Assembly (NCBI RefSeq): GCF_000002235.5
Contig: NW_022145597.1
Coordinates: forward strand, 28,846,423-28,910,422
Reading direction: 5' to 3'
Source of the DNA: Strongylocentrotus purpuratus
Taxonomy: Eukaryota > Echinodermata > Echinoidea > Camarodonta > Strongylocentrotidae
Length of the DNA: 64,000 bases
Below are positions 25,870-37,568 of the stretch, in pieces. Numbering within the stretch: the stretch's first letter is position 1; each line of letters opens with the position of its first letter. The position numbers and the translations under genes are program-made. A model generated the notes under the pieces. The model was not told the origin of the DNA. It worked only from the letters and a program-made list of their open reading frames with translations, and ran no database searches.

Positions 25870-26121
25870 TCAATGTAACATCTTCTCTACCTTTACTGCC
25901 ACCATTTGTAAATGATATCCAGGGTGGTTCATAAACAAACTTAACAAAGTGTCAACTGTCAAATATATAAAACTGGCCCATGGACGGAGCATCAACTGAT
26001 GGGTGCCAACATGGAAGTCCCTTGTATTGTGGCTGGGATCCACTGCTTGCCTAAGGATTCCAAGGTTCTTAGATGCACTATGGTCTGGTGCAATCTGAGC
26101 CAGACTTTGAAGCATCTTCAC
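25870..26121 (-). mobile_element. Possible fossil fragment of a non-LTR reverse transcriptase
   Basis: An 83-codon open stretch on the minus strand contains SASKNLGILRQA followed by a spaced MLRPWASF. This resembles the K-LGILR-A ... VRP-LEY segment near the end of many non-LTR retrotransposon polymerases. It is short, isolated and lacks the catalytic FADD box. It lies just upstream of the first coding exon of tim. Confidence 0.25.
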
Positions 26122-26129
26122 ACAAATTT

Positions 26130-29100
26130 CATGACTAACATTTCATAAATAATTTTGGTTGAGACTTGAGAATGATTATTAATTAACTAGCAACAGGTCA
26201 ATTAACAACCAAAACAATCGACATTCAAACCTGTAACCTGTACATGTTTATTCAGATACCCTAATTTATATACAAACCTATTAACTTGGACCTACATTAT
26301 ACAAACTAAGCTTTCTAGTAGATCCCCCACTTTATTTAGCTTTTTGCAATGTATTTATCATACTTATGATTGTATCTTTTGTTATAACTATTACCATGTA
26401 CATTATGTTCCTATATTGTATTTAAATACAGTAATTATTACCATGTTCAATTCTGTTATCTTCGATAAAGTGGAAATAAATAAACTTGAAAATTGTAGCT
26501 GATTTTCAAACCCGTGATAAAACGTTCAATCCAACATGTATAGATGTTAGTATGTTATTGTACATGTTTGAAACCCTTGGAAACCACCCTGTGATGTTTC
26601 AAGATCTTACATGTATATGACTTAACTTGAAACGAATCGATTGCTCTATTGCGAAATTTGGCATGAAATATCTTTCAATGGGTTTACACTTCACAGTGAG
26701 GGAGGGTAGCTACATTGTATTTCTGCACCACACTTTTGGAAGAAAAAGGCATACTGGTCAAGATACTGGGTAACCAATACATGTACAATTAATTCATTAT
26801 GTAAATATTTCAACTACATGTATTCAATTCAATTCTCTATTCAACCAGTATAAAACAATTTACAATAAAAATATACAATATATACAATATAATGGTTAGG
26901 AGTTTAGGACCCCTTAGAAGCGAAAAATCTGCTTGTAATCGGGGCCCTGTAACAAACAATAACAAGATAATGAACATAAATTAAAGTAGCTTGGCGAAGA
27001 AATTTCACATAATCACTAAAAATGGGCAAATTATACATGTCCGGATAGCGTAGACCAATATGAAGACACACATTCTGCTCTAAAGTCTTGTAAATATAAA
27101 TGAAACGCGGTAAGAAGCTTTTTCCAAGAACCTTCTCAGAACTTCAATTCCTGGCTTGAACATTTTGTTCGCGCAGTAGGCCGATTATGACGTCCCTGGT
27201 TGGGCACGATCGCAATTCTAGGCCTCAAGCTCGCCTCTCGCACAGCTCGCGTGCGGTATTATGCATAGCTATACGTATACATTATCAGGACTTTGCATGC
27301 TTCATATCCTGACCAGAAAGTGGAATAACAATCTCTATATAAATCATGTAATTACATTTAATATTAAGCAAATTTATGTAATATAATACAAGGGGTGAAT
27401 CGTGCAATTCGATTTGTCCAAATACCCTTCCGTTCTGTGTAATTTGTTCGGTCATCATGCCTTGGCGTGATAGTGATTGCTGTTGATTATATACGGAGAC
27501 CATGATGAGTGAATCGCGAGCGTCCTTTTGCATTTGTATGATGTCTTGCAGCTGCAGTTCTATTTATGAATGGTGCATATTTGTAATTGATTTTCTCCAA
27601 ATATAATCTCACATCTAATTATCTTTGTTTTATTATTCGTGAAATTTGCCAAAAAGCCCCACACATCCCGAGTCATGACAGATTGATCGCCAGTTGAGCG
27701 GGGCCGGGGGAGCTGTCGTTTGTATATGTACATGTATAATGCATGCAGACGAGAGTTGTGTGAGAGCTTGAGGATCGCACTCTCGCTCATGTGCCAAACC
27801 TCCTACGTCACAAATCGTACGTCACAAAAGCGGGCCGATCAAGGGCGGAATAATCGGGTAGTAATTTCACCACTTTTAAAAGCAGATAAGTCAAATCTGT
27901 AACAATTTTTGAAAACTAAATTATTAAGGTTAAAAGCCTTTTGAAACCTTCGCTCACCTTCTTTAACAATAAATAGTAAAAGACTTGCATAATGTACTTT
28001 ATTTTCATTCAAGTAAAAAAAAAAACACAAACAATAAAGGTAATACAAAGTTTGGGGAAATTTTGAAAATTGGGTCGATAGTGATTCTTTACAATTTTGA
28101 TATATTTGGATGCCCCTGTGGATGTATTATAAGCACTAGAAAATTTAGCTGCTAAAACTCTTCTGATTCCAAGAAAAATTGAATATAACAATTTACCGGT
28201 GCTCCTGGTAAATTTTGATAAATTTCAAAAATTGCGCCTGCTGTACAGCTGTACAAAGTCAATGGTAGATGCGACCATGAAAATCTCAGAATATGTACAT
28301 GTAGTTGTGATATATAATTTTCAAACGGGAATAGCTAATTGGTAGATTTTAGTCAAGAAACATTGTTTTATAGCTCAATTAATATCTTGACCTTGAGAGG
28401 GAGCTACAAATGTATACAACATTAAGAGCTTATTATTTACAATTTCATAACTCTAGACTCGATTTCAACCGTGACAACGATCACTGAATATTGTAGGATC
28501 ACATATTATGCTTCTAATATGTTCATTTGAACCAAATTAATAACCCCATACCAAATCTTTGTATTACCTTTAAGAAAGAATATAGACTGCCTTTAATTCA
28601 ACAAATGTACAACCCCACTCAATCTTCACTCCAGAAACTAACAACCACTCAAAACTACTTCTCCTTCAATGGGTCCAATTACAAAGCCAAACTCCATTTT
28701 GATAACATTTCATTTTTTGCACTGCCATTTACAAGTTACTTCAGTTTCAGTTTTCAGTTTCATTTATTTCTCCTCAAGAGATCAACAGATAAAAAATACA
28801 AACATAAACAGACAAATGTATGACAGTACATACATGTAAGATGAATTGTAAAAAGTGAGGAAGGCAGTGGCCAAAAAGGAAACAAACCTTGTAAGAGGCC
28901 AACCCTTTAAGAAAACAAGATACCAGTATACAATTTATGTAACATAAAAAACACATCAAAAAGGAACACAAAATAAGACAAGAAATAAAGTAACTATTAT
29001 TAACCGGCTCGGATGTCAATCACTCATCTCAGATCAGTGTCCAACATAGGTCTAGATCTACATCATTTATACATAATGATGTAATGTTGTCCAGGACAAA

Positions 29101-29420
29101 TTTTGCACACAAGACCCTACATTATTAACACAAAATTACAATAGTCTTAACATGTATTCTCACATGACGTCACACACATACACCTGTAGATCTAGGTCTG
29201 TACATCACACAAATCCTTTTAATATAAAAATTTAACTGGGTCGAGAAACATGATTGCCTACATGTAGGTGATACTGAACACATGCACAAAATAATTAAGA
29301 TCTAGTAGACCTAGATCTAACATAAACTTGTTTTGAGTTGTCGTGTAACTTAGTTTAAGTTACGTAGTAGATCTAGATGTGGTTACACTTTTACACTGTG
29401 TATAGAGGCTACTCACAGTA
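26130..29420. other. tim 5' flank or first intron; no coding exon seen
   Basis: No coding exon was recognised between the first tim coding exon and the E-box pair. Contents are single-copy AT-rich DNA, a more GC-rich patch at 27110-27260 and 27640-27860 with CRE-like TACGTCAC sites, and a CRE at 29165. This region may be the first intron if the promoter is near 29.9 kb. Confidence 0.45.
29165..29172. promoter_or_regulatory. Palindromic CRE (TGACGTCA) in the tim 5' region
   Basis: A perfect 8-bp cAMP-response element lies 3.4 kb upstream of the tim start codon and 0.7 kb from the paired E-boxes. Two half-site-like TACGTCAC sequences lie near 27805 and 27818. CREs are common in clock-gene control regions. 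Whether this one is used, or lies in an intron of the 5' UTR, cannot be told from the sequence. Confidence 0.3.
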
Positions 29421-29906
29421 TACTCACTAGTCACACTCGCAGTTACAGACTCGGGCTCGGAGTTTAACACAAAACTGGCTTCGCATGCAGATTCCAAGAT
29501 TTCGGCTAGCGATGTGTTTGGTTCTAACTCCAACTCCAAACCTAACCCTGGATGGTGTAGAATAAACGTTGAATATGCCTAATCTCACTGAACATGTTTA
29601 AAGGCAAAGCAGGTAACACTATCCCAGTCTCAAGTCAGAATTTGACTATAAGGGTTCCGTTTAGATCAACAATTCAATTCCCAGTCGACGGGAAAACATA
29701 GGGTCGGTATAGAAATCCGGCTGCGTACGTACAACATGACGGCGACATGCACCTTCCGTGATCGTAGATACAAATGTACTAACACATATATTATAACGCA
29801 GTTGTAGTACGAGAGTCGAGTATAGAGTCAACATTGGGTAACTTGAGCCGATTCGGTTCAACGTGATGTCCAATCAGCATGGGAGCCTTCGCAGATTTCT
29901 TCGGTA

Positions 29907-29927
29907 CACGTGCTGGCTTTTCACGTG
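29907..29927. promoter_or_regulatory. Paired canonical E-boxes upstream of tim
   Basis: CACGTG occurs at 29907-29912 and again at 29922-29927, with 9 bp between them, about 4.1 kb upstream of the tim start codon. Just downstream in the tim direction, the minus strand has a good donor-like sequence (CTAGTGAGTATAC, near 29420) that could end a non-coding first exon. CACGTG is the binding site of CLOCK:CYCLE/BMAL1, and closely paired E-boxes are typical of clock-gene promoters. The sites are seen directly; promoter function and the first exon are inferred. Single CACGTG sites occur elsewhere in the window (for example near 12331, 38463, 42026, 42702). Confidence 0.45.
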
Positions 29928-30412
29928 TACTGTTGTTTATACCACCCGTTAACTCATTTTGCCTAGGCTAATTCGGACAGTTCGTTATTTATCCGGCACG
30001 AGCCATGGATCTTGGGGCTTAGATACCGCGCTTAGCGTATTGTGTGGGAGGGGTGGAGGGGAGGGGGTGGTGCTCCCTTCCAGTTAAAATTTAAACGTGT
30101 TTTATTTCTAATTCGATACCAATTTTTTTTTTCTCTCTTTTTCTGTAAATTATACTTTTTTATGCGTTATTTGGAAAATGACAAATTTCCTAATTTACAG
30201 TCAGGCAAAATATATATGCTTATTTAGAAGCCTACATATCAGGGCTCGAGCCTCCCTCTATGTTATAGGGAAGTAGAAAGGAAGAAAGAAATAATAGTGA
30301 CCTGCCAGTTTCCGAGGGCTCCGCGCCCCTTGACCCCAGCCGGGGCTTTACCCCTGCATGGACCCCATACGCCAATTTACGCTTGTGGTGGGGATGCGGG
30401 TTCTTTTCCTGC

Positions 30413-30443
<31 letters not shown>

Positions 30444-31177
30444 AAAAAAAAAAAAAAAAGTTTTTTGCTCATTGCGCCACTGCGCATAATCACCACCGTT
30501 TGAGTGGATCCAGGCCACTCGAGAGAGACAAGGCCTTTTATTCTAAAAAAAAAAGTCATGACCATGATCAACTAATCAAGCATTATTTAATCAGTATTGT
30601 AGAGGCATGTTTTATTACAAAAATATATATCACAAGCGTATATGGCAAACGGTAGCTTATTTTCTCCAAATTGCATTATTTACATTAATTACAGTCCCGT
30701 GTGCATCATAGTATACTTTATTGGATAACTTGATTAGGACAGGGCTTGCCACAAGGTCCAGGGTTATGGCCATGGGTGTCGATCCCGGGGGATGGGGGGG
30801 GGGGGGAATATATCCCCTCCCCCAATATTTCAGGTGGGGGTGGCCTGTACAATCATCCCCCCCCCCCCCAATAATTCACGATAAAAAAAAGAGAAAAATT
30901 AATGATGAGAGCCCGAAGAGAGTAGTTAATGGTTATTACTCGCAATATGACCATCAATATACACATTTTGCTATCTCATTTTCATAATACATTCCTATAT
31001 AAATAGAAAACGAAGTAAATAAGACGACCTAGAGACAAGAATAAATCAAATTCTCGCTCATACGGCTTCATCAGGAATTGATGAATTTATATGAATTTAT
31101 TCAATCAACAGCATCATAGAAATGCAGTGCGCCGAATGCAAAGCCGCAGCGTTAAAAAACAAAGAGCTAAGTAAATG

Positions 31178-31562
31178 TTAAAGGGATCCGGTAACTTTGT
31201 CTCAGATTCTGAAATAAAATTCTGGATTTAGCTCATGATGTAATGATAATTATAAACCTTTAGGTCAGTCAGGAACCCCGTGACTTTTACAAGCCGATCG
31301 CCTGTCTGATTATCAACATATTTATGATTGAAATTACAAATTTTGAAAACCGTTCGCCTGACGGTTTTCATAACACTACAGTCTATTGGGGAAAACGAGT
31401 ATGGTAAAACTGGTCACTCAAAGATTTTTACTTTTTTGAGGCACTTCTTGATCATTTTGAAGCGCAATTTTTTTAGGGCTTCAATATTACACCATATCAC
31501 AGACACTGATAACACGTAGGGCCGTGTATCTCAGATTTAACATTGTAAAACGATCCCTTTAA
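31178..31562. mobile_element. 385-bp TTAA-flanked MITE, copy 2 (intact)
   Basis: The element starts TTAAAGGGATCCGG and ends CGATCCCTTTAA, so a 7-bp inverted repeat AGGGATC sits inside flanking TTAA. TTAA duplications are typical of piggyBac-type and some other cut-and-paste elements. It has no coding capacity. The middle contains GAAAACCGTT...GACGGTTTTC, a short internal palindrome. It is inserted in the hAT-like copy 1. Confidence 0.8.
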
Positions 31563-31734
31563 GCGCGAAGCGTGAAGAAGAGAGTGGGAGAGAGAGAGAT
31601 TTAATGAGAGACAGAGAGGATACAGGCGCGTAGCCAGGGGGTGGTGGGGGCGGTCGCCCCCCCCCCAAAAACAAAAAAAAACGCCGACCAAAAAAACAGA
31701 AAAAAGAGGGAGAAAGAAGAAAGGAAAAGGACGT

Positions 31735-32300
31735 AGGAAGAAAAAGGATTAAGAGTCGAGAATGGTACAACGAATCGTCTTCTTTCTCTAATAATTTAAT
31801 GAAACATCAAAGCTTCCGCGCTTCGCGCGGGAAGGGGGGGGGGGAAGGAACTGAATTTAGACAAGGATTAACAGTCGAGAAAGGTATAACGAATCGTCTT
31901 CTGTCTCTCATAATTTAATGAAACGTCAAAGCTTCGCGCGGGAAGGGGGGGGGGAGGAACTGACTTCAGACAAGGATTAAGAGTCGAGAATGGTACAACG
32001 AATCGTCTTCTTTCTCTCATGATTTAATGAAAAGTCAAAGCTTCCGCGCTTTGCGCATGAAAGGGGGGGGGGGAGGAACTGAATTCAGACAAGGATTAAG
32101 GGTCGTTAATGGTACAACGAATCGTCTTCTTTCTCTCATAATTTAATGAAAAGTCAAAGCCTCCGCGCTTTGCGCGGGAAGGAGGGGAGGAACTGAATTC
32201 AGACAAGGATTAAGAGTCGATAATTGTACAACTAATCGTCTTCTTTCTCTCATAATTTAATGAAACGTCAGAGCTTCCGCGCTTTGCGCGGTAGGGGGGG
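31735..32300 (+). repeat. 113-bp satellite, array 1 (five units, inside hAT-like copy 1)
   Basis: The unit contains AGGATTAAGAGTCGAGAA, GGTACAACGAATCGTCTTC, TTTCTCTAATAATTTAATG, AAACGTCAAAGCTTCC, GCGCTTCGCGCGGGAAGG and a G run, then AACTGAATTCAGACA. CCGCGC-TTC-GCGCGG can form a perfect six-base-pair hairpin followed by 8-10 G. Units start near 31740, 31860, 31975, 32085 and 32200. Confidence 0.85.
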
Positions 32301-33084
32301 GGGGATTCCCCCTCCCTGCACCCACCCCCTAGGATATGCTCACTACCGCCCCCTCCCCTAAAATAAAATCCTGCCTATATGCTTGAGAGGATAATAACCC
32401 AGGTAGCAAGCCCATGTGGGACCCACATGGGTCCCATATTCTCTGAAATGTTATCTTTATCGAGGGTGATTTGAAAAAGTTAATAACTTGGAAGGGAGGG
32501 GGTGCAACCTGCCACACGCTTCTACCTCTTGGTTGCTTTGATCCATTGCCAAACATATTTTGGCACCTATCATCCCCCAACCGAGGATACAAATCGACAC
32601 CCTTGGTTATGGCAGAGGCGGCGCTCGGGGGGGGGGGGGGGGATACCAGGGGTACATGAAGACTGAAGTTCCAGACCTGGCGTGTTCAAGACTTACAGTG
32701 GCCGTTTGTCTCTTCAGTTATTTCAAGGTAAGCCTGTACACATTCCTTTTATTTTTATATTTGAGAAAGGATTTGGCTGAGGAAATTAAAGAATTCATTA
32801 GATTTAATTAATAAACACAGTACATGTATCATTATATGAATTCCAGAAACATTTTTAAGAGGTGTGAAAACTGTGAACGCATCTGATTGAGGGTGATAAA
32901 TTATACGGTAACTGTTGCATTGCCCAAGTCCTACTCGGTGGTTGTCATTTGTTCACACCTAAAACTTAAGGGACGAGGGGATGATATTTAAGGGCTGCAA
33001 TGCATGTGATGTTTGTGTAGGTCTATGAATTAATTAATTTGTTTTTTTATATTGAATGAATTGAATTGAATTCAGATAAATAGG

Positions 33085-34640
33085 GCTTGATAAGAGTCGA
33101 AAACGGTGCAACGAATCGTCTTCTTTCTATAATAATTAAATCAAAAGTCTAAGCTTTTCGCGCTTCGCGCGGGAAGGGGAAACTGAATTAAGACGAGAAT
33201 TAAGAATCGAAAATAGTACACCCAATCGTCTGCTTTCTCTAATAATTTAAGGAAACATCAAGGCTTCCGCGCTTCGCACGAGAGGGGAAAACTGAATTCA
33301 GATAAATAGGGCGTATAAAGAGTCGAAAACGATGCAATAATCGTCTTCTTTCTATAATGATTAAATCAAACGTCTAAGCTTTTCGCGTTTCGCACAGGAA
33401 GGGGAAACTGAATTTAGACGAGAAATAAGAGTCGAGAACAGTACACCCAATCGTCTGCTTTCTCTAATAATTTAAGGAAACGTCAAGGCTTCCGCGCGGG
33501 AAGGGGGAGGGGGGCCGGGGGGGGGGGGACTCACTTCAGACAAGGATTAACAGTCGAGAACGGTACAACAAATCGTCTTCTTTTTATAATAATTTAATGA
33601 AACGCCAAAGCTTTCGCGCTTTGCTCGGGAGGGGGAAACTGAATTCAGATAAATAGGGCTTATTAAGAGTCGAAAACGGTACAACGAATCGTCTGCTTTC
33701 TCTAATAATTTAAGGATTAAAGGGATCGTTTAACAATATTAAATCTGAGATAATAATAATTACAGTGCTTATATAGCGCCTAACACTTACTTTGTCAGAA
33801 GTCTCTAAGCGCTCTACAATAATGCAGCATAATTACCCTGGCTTTAGCAGTGCAGCTGTTACACGGTCCTGCATGTTATCAGTTTCTGTGATATGGTGTA
33901 ATACTAAAGCCCTAAAAAAATCGCGCTTCAAAATGATCAAGAAGTGCTTTAAAAAAAGTAAAAATCTTTGAGTGACCGGTTTTACCATACTCGTTTTCCC
34001 CAATAGACTGTAGTGCTATGAAAACCGTTCGGCGAACGGTTTTCAAAATTTGTAATTCCAATCATTAATATCTTGATAATCAGACAGGCGATCGGCTTGT
34101 AAAAGTCATCGAGTTCCTGACTGACCTAAAGGTTTATAATTATCATTGCAGCATGAGCTAATTTAAGGATTATTTCTAAAGAATCTAAGACAAAGTTACC
34201 GGATCCCTTTAAGAGTCGAGCACGGTTTAACAAATCGTCTACTTTCTCTAATAATTTAATGAAATGTCAAAGCTTCCGTGCTTCTCGCGGGAGAGAGAGA
34301 GGGAGAAACTGGCTTCATACAAGGATTAAGAGTCGAGCACGATTCAACGAATTGTCTACTTTCTATAATAATTTAATGAAACGCAAAAACTTCCGCGCGG
34401 GAAGGGGGGGGGGGCCGGGGGGGAACTGAATTCAGACAAGGATTAACAGTCGAGAACGGTACAACAAATCGTCTTCTTTTTATAATAATTTAATGAAACG
34501 CCAAAGCTTTCGCGCTTCGCGCGGGAGGGGGGGGGGGATTCATTCAGACAAGGGTTAACAGTCGAGAACGGTACAATAAATCGTCTTCTTTTCCTAATAA
34601 TTTAAGGAAACGTCTAAGCTTCCACGCTTCGCGCGGTAGG
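33085..34640 (+). repeat. 113-bp satellite, array 2 (about ten units, interrupted by MITE copy 3)
   Basis: The unit is the same as at 31735-32300 but more diverged, with alternating variants (some with GATAAATAGGGCTT, some with ACACCCAATCGTCTGC). It ends at a degenerate TAAAATAAGATCCTAGC sequence resembling the right arm of the hAT-like element, so it may be a third, eroded copy. No 8-bp duplication was identified. About six units lie before the MITE and four after it. Confidence 0.8.
33717..34212. mobile_element. TTAA-flanked MITE, copy 3, carrying an extra ~114-bp insert
   Basis: Inverted relative to copies 1 and 2, with intact ends TTAAAGGGATCG and GGATCCCTTTAA. It is inserted between two units of the 113-bp satellite. 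Relative to the other copies it holds about 114 extra bases at 33749-33862 (TTATATAGCGCCTAAC ... CTAAGCGCTCTACAAT). That insert resembles the GCGCTT-containing repeat tails near 6262-6300 and 41771, and may be a small SINE fragment. Confidence 0.75.
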
Positions 34641-35189
34641 CCTATCACCCACATCCCCCTAATGAGCGCTCTTTGAGTGATTCGCCTGTTCACTACCGCC
34701 CCTCCCTAAAATAAGATCCTAGCTCCGCGCCTGCATTAAAATATATAGCTATGATGTTGACTAAGTTGACGAAATAATTCGTATATTTATGTCGTCGAGG
34801 AAAATGACCATTTGCGCATACGCAAGTACTATAGATAGTCCGTAGGAAAAACAATTTAGCCTTCGGCCCCGGGTATGTAGAGTTAAATTTGTAAATATTG
34901 GGACATTTAATTTTGTCGGTAATCGTTGGCCTCTATACCCCCCCCCCCCCCAACTAAAAAAGGTCTAGCGACGCCCCTGGCCATTATACATCATTTTCTA
35001 AGTGATGGGATTCAAGATAAAGAGTTCGCATCTTCCTGACGAAATACTCAATCTTGATGTTACTACTTGAAAGTGTGTCGTCTTATTTCGGAGTTTATTA
35101 TAATAAAACACTACAGTTTGCACCCACTTTGCAGCTGTCAGTATTTCGAAATAATTCTTTTACTTTATGGTTGTCAAATTTGGCATGTG

Positions 35190-35310
35190 CGTGCATGTAT
35201 GTATGCATGTATAATTGTATGTACATGTGTTTGGGTATTTGTGTGTTTGTTCGTTTGTGTGCGTGCGTGCGTGTGCGTGTGTGTGTTGTGTGTTTGTGCG
35301 TGCGCGATCG
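35190..35310. repeat. (GT)n / GTGC-rich microsatellite
   Basis: GTATGCATGT repeats pass into GTGCGTGCGTGTG. The surrounding cysteine/valine-rich open frames are artefacts. The transposon-end-like GACGCCCCTGG (34971-34981) and TTACGCCCCTGG (35410-35421) lie on either side. Confidence 0.85.
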
Positions 35311-35439
35311 CGCACGCTTTCGTAAATTAGTGTGGGCGTGTGCTCGTGCTAGTATGTGATGGCTATTGCCGATCACCCCCCCCCCCCCGCCCCACTCCTC
35401 GGTACGGATTTACGCCCCTGGGTCATACACACTTTTCAA

Positions 35440-36000
35440 GTACTCAAAAAGTGCCTCCTTTGACTTTTCTTAGGATTTTAGGTTTCTGTTCCACTTTCTT
35501 ATAAGTGCGCCTTACCACCTTTGATAATTATCCTCTTTACTTCTGATAATTGCCCCTAACATCTTATAGGTGCTCCTTTACTTGGACGGGTGCCCCTTTT
35601 CCATAGCAAATTTCCATTGAACATGTCCCCTTTTACTTTCTAATAGGTATCTTTTTTCCTTGTAATAAATTATCCTTTTTTCTTCTTTGATAAATGCCTC
35701 TATTAAATCTGTAAGGTGCCCCTTTCCTTCGACAAATGTCTTTGTAATAATTGCCCTTTCCATTCTCGCTAGAGCCCCGGCTATTCATTTCAGGTAAGTG
35801 CCCCTTTTCAGTTACAAGACGTGCCCCTTACCACGTGAGAAGTGCCCCTTCACCTCTTAATCGCCACTTTTCAAATCTGAGAGGTGCCCCTTATATTTTG
35901 ACAAGTGCCTCTTTTTCATTGTATGACCCCTTTTCATTCTTATAAGTGCCCATTTCATCTCCGGTGAGTGCTCTAATTCAAATTTTAGAAGTGCCACATT
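35440..36000 (+). repeat. Degenerate minisatellite with GTGCCCCTTTT core
   Basis: About 18 irregular units of 25-35 bp around AAGTGCCCCTTTTCATTCT, with variants such as GATAATTGCCCCTAAC and GAGGTGCCCCTTATATTTT. The units are too diverged to be recent. The array ends at a C-rich stretch near 36010. Confidence 0.7.
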
Positions 36001-36202
36001 TTGGCATTACATACCCCCCCCCCCAACTAAAAAAAATATGCATGTTTAGGCTAGTGTACAACACGAACGCTACCTCTTTCGAAAAATCAACCTGAGGCAC
36101 TTTTAACCCGTCGACTACCGAATACTCTAATCACCATAGGCTTAATACAGGGAACACCGGGTTCCAGTAGGCAAAGGGTTAATATCCTTGTACGTCACCT
36201 TT

Positions 36203-36385
36203 TAAAGGCCCACTTCACTACTTATAGCTACTTGCGCCCTCTATATAACAAACAATGCTTAATCGGTGACCATTGGTCCCCCATGATCCTCTTTTTCTTA
36301 TGTTAACTGAGAGCTGAGTTGATGAGATAACCACCTGTCCAGTGACCTTGTAGGGCGGTCTAATCCCTCCTGTAAACTATGGCAG
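36203..36385 (+). repeat. Dispersed ~180-bp repeat, copy 2
   Basis: Same family and orientation as 18991-19170. It ends in GTCTAATCCCTCCTGTAAACT where copy 1 has GTCTTATCCCTTCTGGCTAAA. Confidence 0.7.
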
Positions 36386-36896
36386 ATAAGCTTTAAAACG
36401 TGTGAACATTACAGTGAAAAAAACGCAATATGAACATGATTTATATTTAAGTATTGAAGTTTCCTTTGAGTGGAAGTAAATGCGATCGTATGAACGCGTT
36501 TAATCAGGCCGAATATACGGCATCTGCAAGAATCTTTGAGTATTGAAGGAGGCAGATTATCTTGAAGAAGAAGAGACGAGGAACATGCGGTACTATTATG
36601 AGTGTGTTCCCTTTTTATAAAATTGTGTCGAGTTCTTTGTCTGAGAAATTTCACGTTCCGTTTCTAAATGTAACAACATTATTCTCGTTACTAGTTACTG
36701 AAAAAAGCCTCCTAAACGGCAACTGTGGTCTGTCACAGATTCTCGCTGAGTCATAAAAGTTGAAGCAAAAGGAGATTAATTTATTACGACTATGATAGTG
36801 AAGTATGATTTAATTTCTGAAAATGAAAATCGATTTGTATACGGATCAAGCATTTACGTCAATAAACCTTTGACAAGATAATAAGGGGGAAATTCG

Positions 36897-36898
36897 AT

Positions 36899-36930
<32 letters not shown>

Positions 36931-36944
36931 TCTCTGCCTCTCTG

Positions 36945-36991
<47 letters not shown>
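36897..36991. repeat. (CT)n microsatellite
   Basis: CT repeats with CTGT and CCT interruptions. Confidence 0.9.
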
Positions 36992-36994
<3 letters not shown>

Positions 36995-37389
36995 TATCTC
37001 AATAGACAATCAACAGTTCTTTGGAACACTGATGACACCAGATAATATTACCAATATAAAGTTGGCACATTTTCTTGACCCCTTTTAATAAAAGGATTGC
37101 GAAAATTTCTATTTAGTCTTAGAATTCATTTCATCTAAAGAGTCATAGGTCTTTAAAGAGATAGATGAATGAAGTTCTGAGAAGATATAAACTTTATCTA
37201 TCAAGAAAAAACATATCGTTACAAACATTTATGAAAAGAGGTATTCTAGGTATGAGAATGCAATATCATGCTTGGAAATCACTTTACAATCTCACTCCAC
37301 CATGAGAGCCACCAAAATTAATAAGCGGGACACCAACAATGTCACAAAGTGGGTCCCTACCTCATGGAATTAGCCATATATATAGGGCC

Positions 37390-37568
37390 TATAGTAAAAC
37401 CTGTCTAAATAAAGACCACCCAAGGGAGACAAGAAGAGTGGTCTTTAGAGGCAGTGGTCTTTGTAGACAGTTGCCTACATGCATGTTTCAATGAGAAACC
37501 ATTTTCAAAGGGAAACAATAAATTTTGTCTTTGTAGACAGGTGGTCACTAAAGCATGTTCGACTGTAT
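37390..37568. mobile_element. MITE with TACAGTCAAACCTG-type ends, copy 3
   Basis: Starts TATAGTAAAACCTGTC and ends GCATGTTCGACTGTA. The interior GTGGTCTTTGTAGACAG, AATGAGAAACCATTTTCAA and GGGAAACAA matches the other copies. Confidence 0.7.

Larger units (their letters stand above)
30771..32605. mobile_element. hAT-like non-autonomous element, copy 1, with perfect 8-bp TSD
   Basis: The ends are CATGGGTGTCGATCC (left) and, as reverse complement, CAAGGGTGTCGATTTG (right), i.e. short inverted repeats starting CA-GGGTGTCGAT. GTTATGGC flanks both sides (30763-30770 and 32606-32613), a perfect 8-bp target-site duplication characteristic of hAT transposons. Inside are a poly-G/C stretch, unique sequence, a nested 385-bp MITE (31178-31562), a CT/GA-rich stretch, a five-unit 113-bp satellite and a unique right arm. 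No transposase reading frame is present. The length without the MITE is about 1.45 kb. Confidence 0.85.

Noticed and set aside
30377..30655. Pro/Lys-rich open frames
   Set aside because: They come from a run of C followed by a run of A and have no other support.
35054..35376. Cys/Val-rich open frames of about 100 codons on both strands
   Set aside because: Simple GT/GTGC repeat translations without conserved protein features.
34900..35425. GACGCCCCTGG and ACGCCCCTGG with adjacent C tracts as the two ends of one transposon
   Set aside because: Both look like right ends in the same orientation, no target duplication was found, and the sequence between them contains an unrelated microsatellite.
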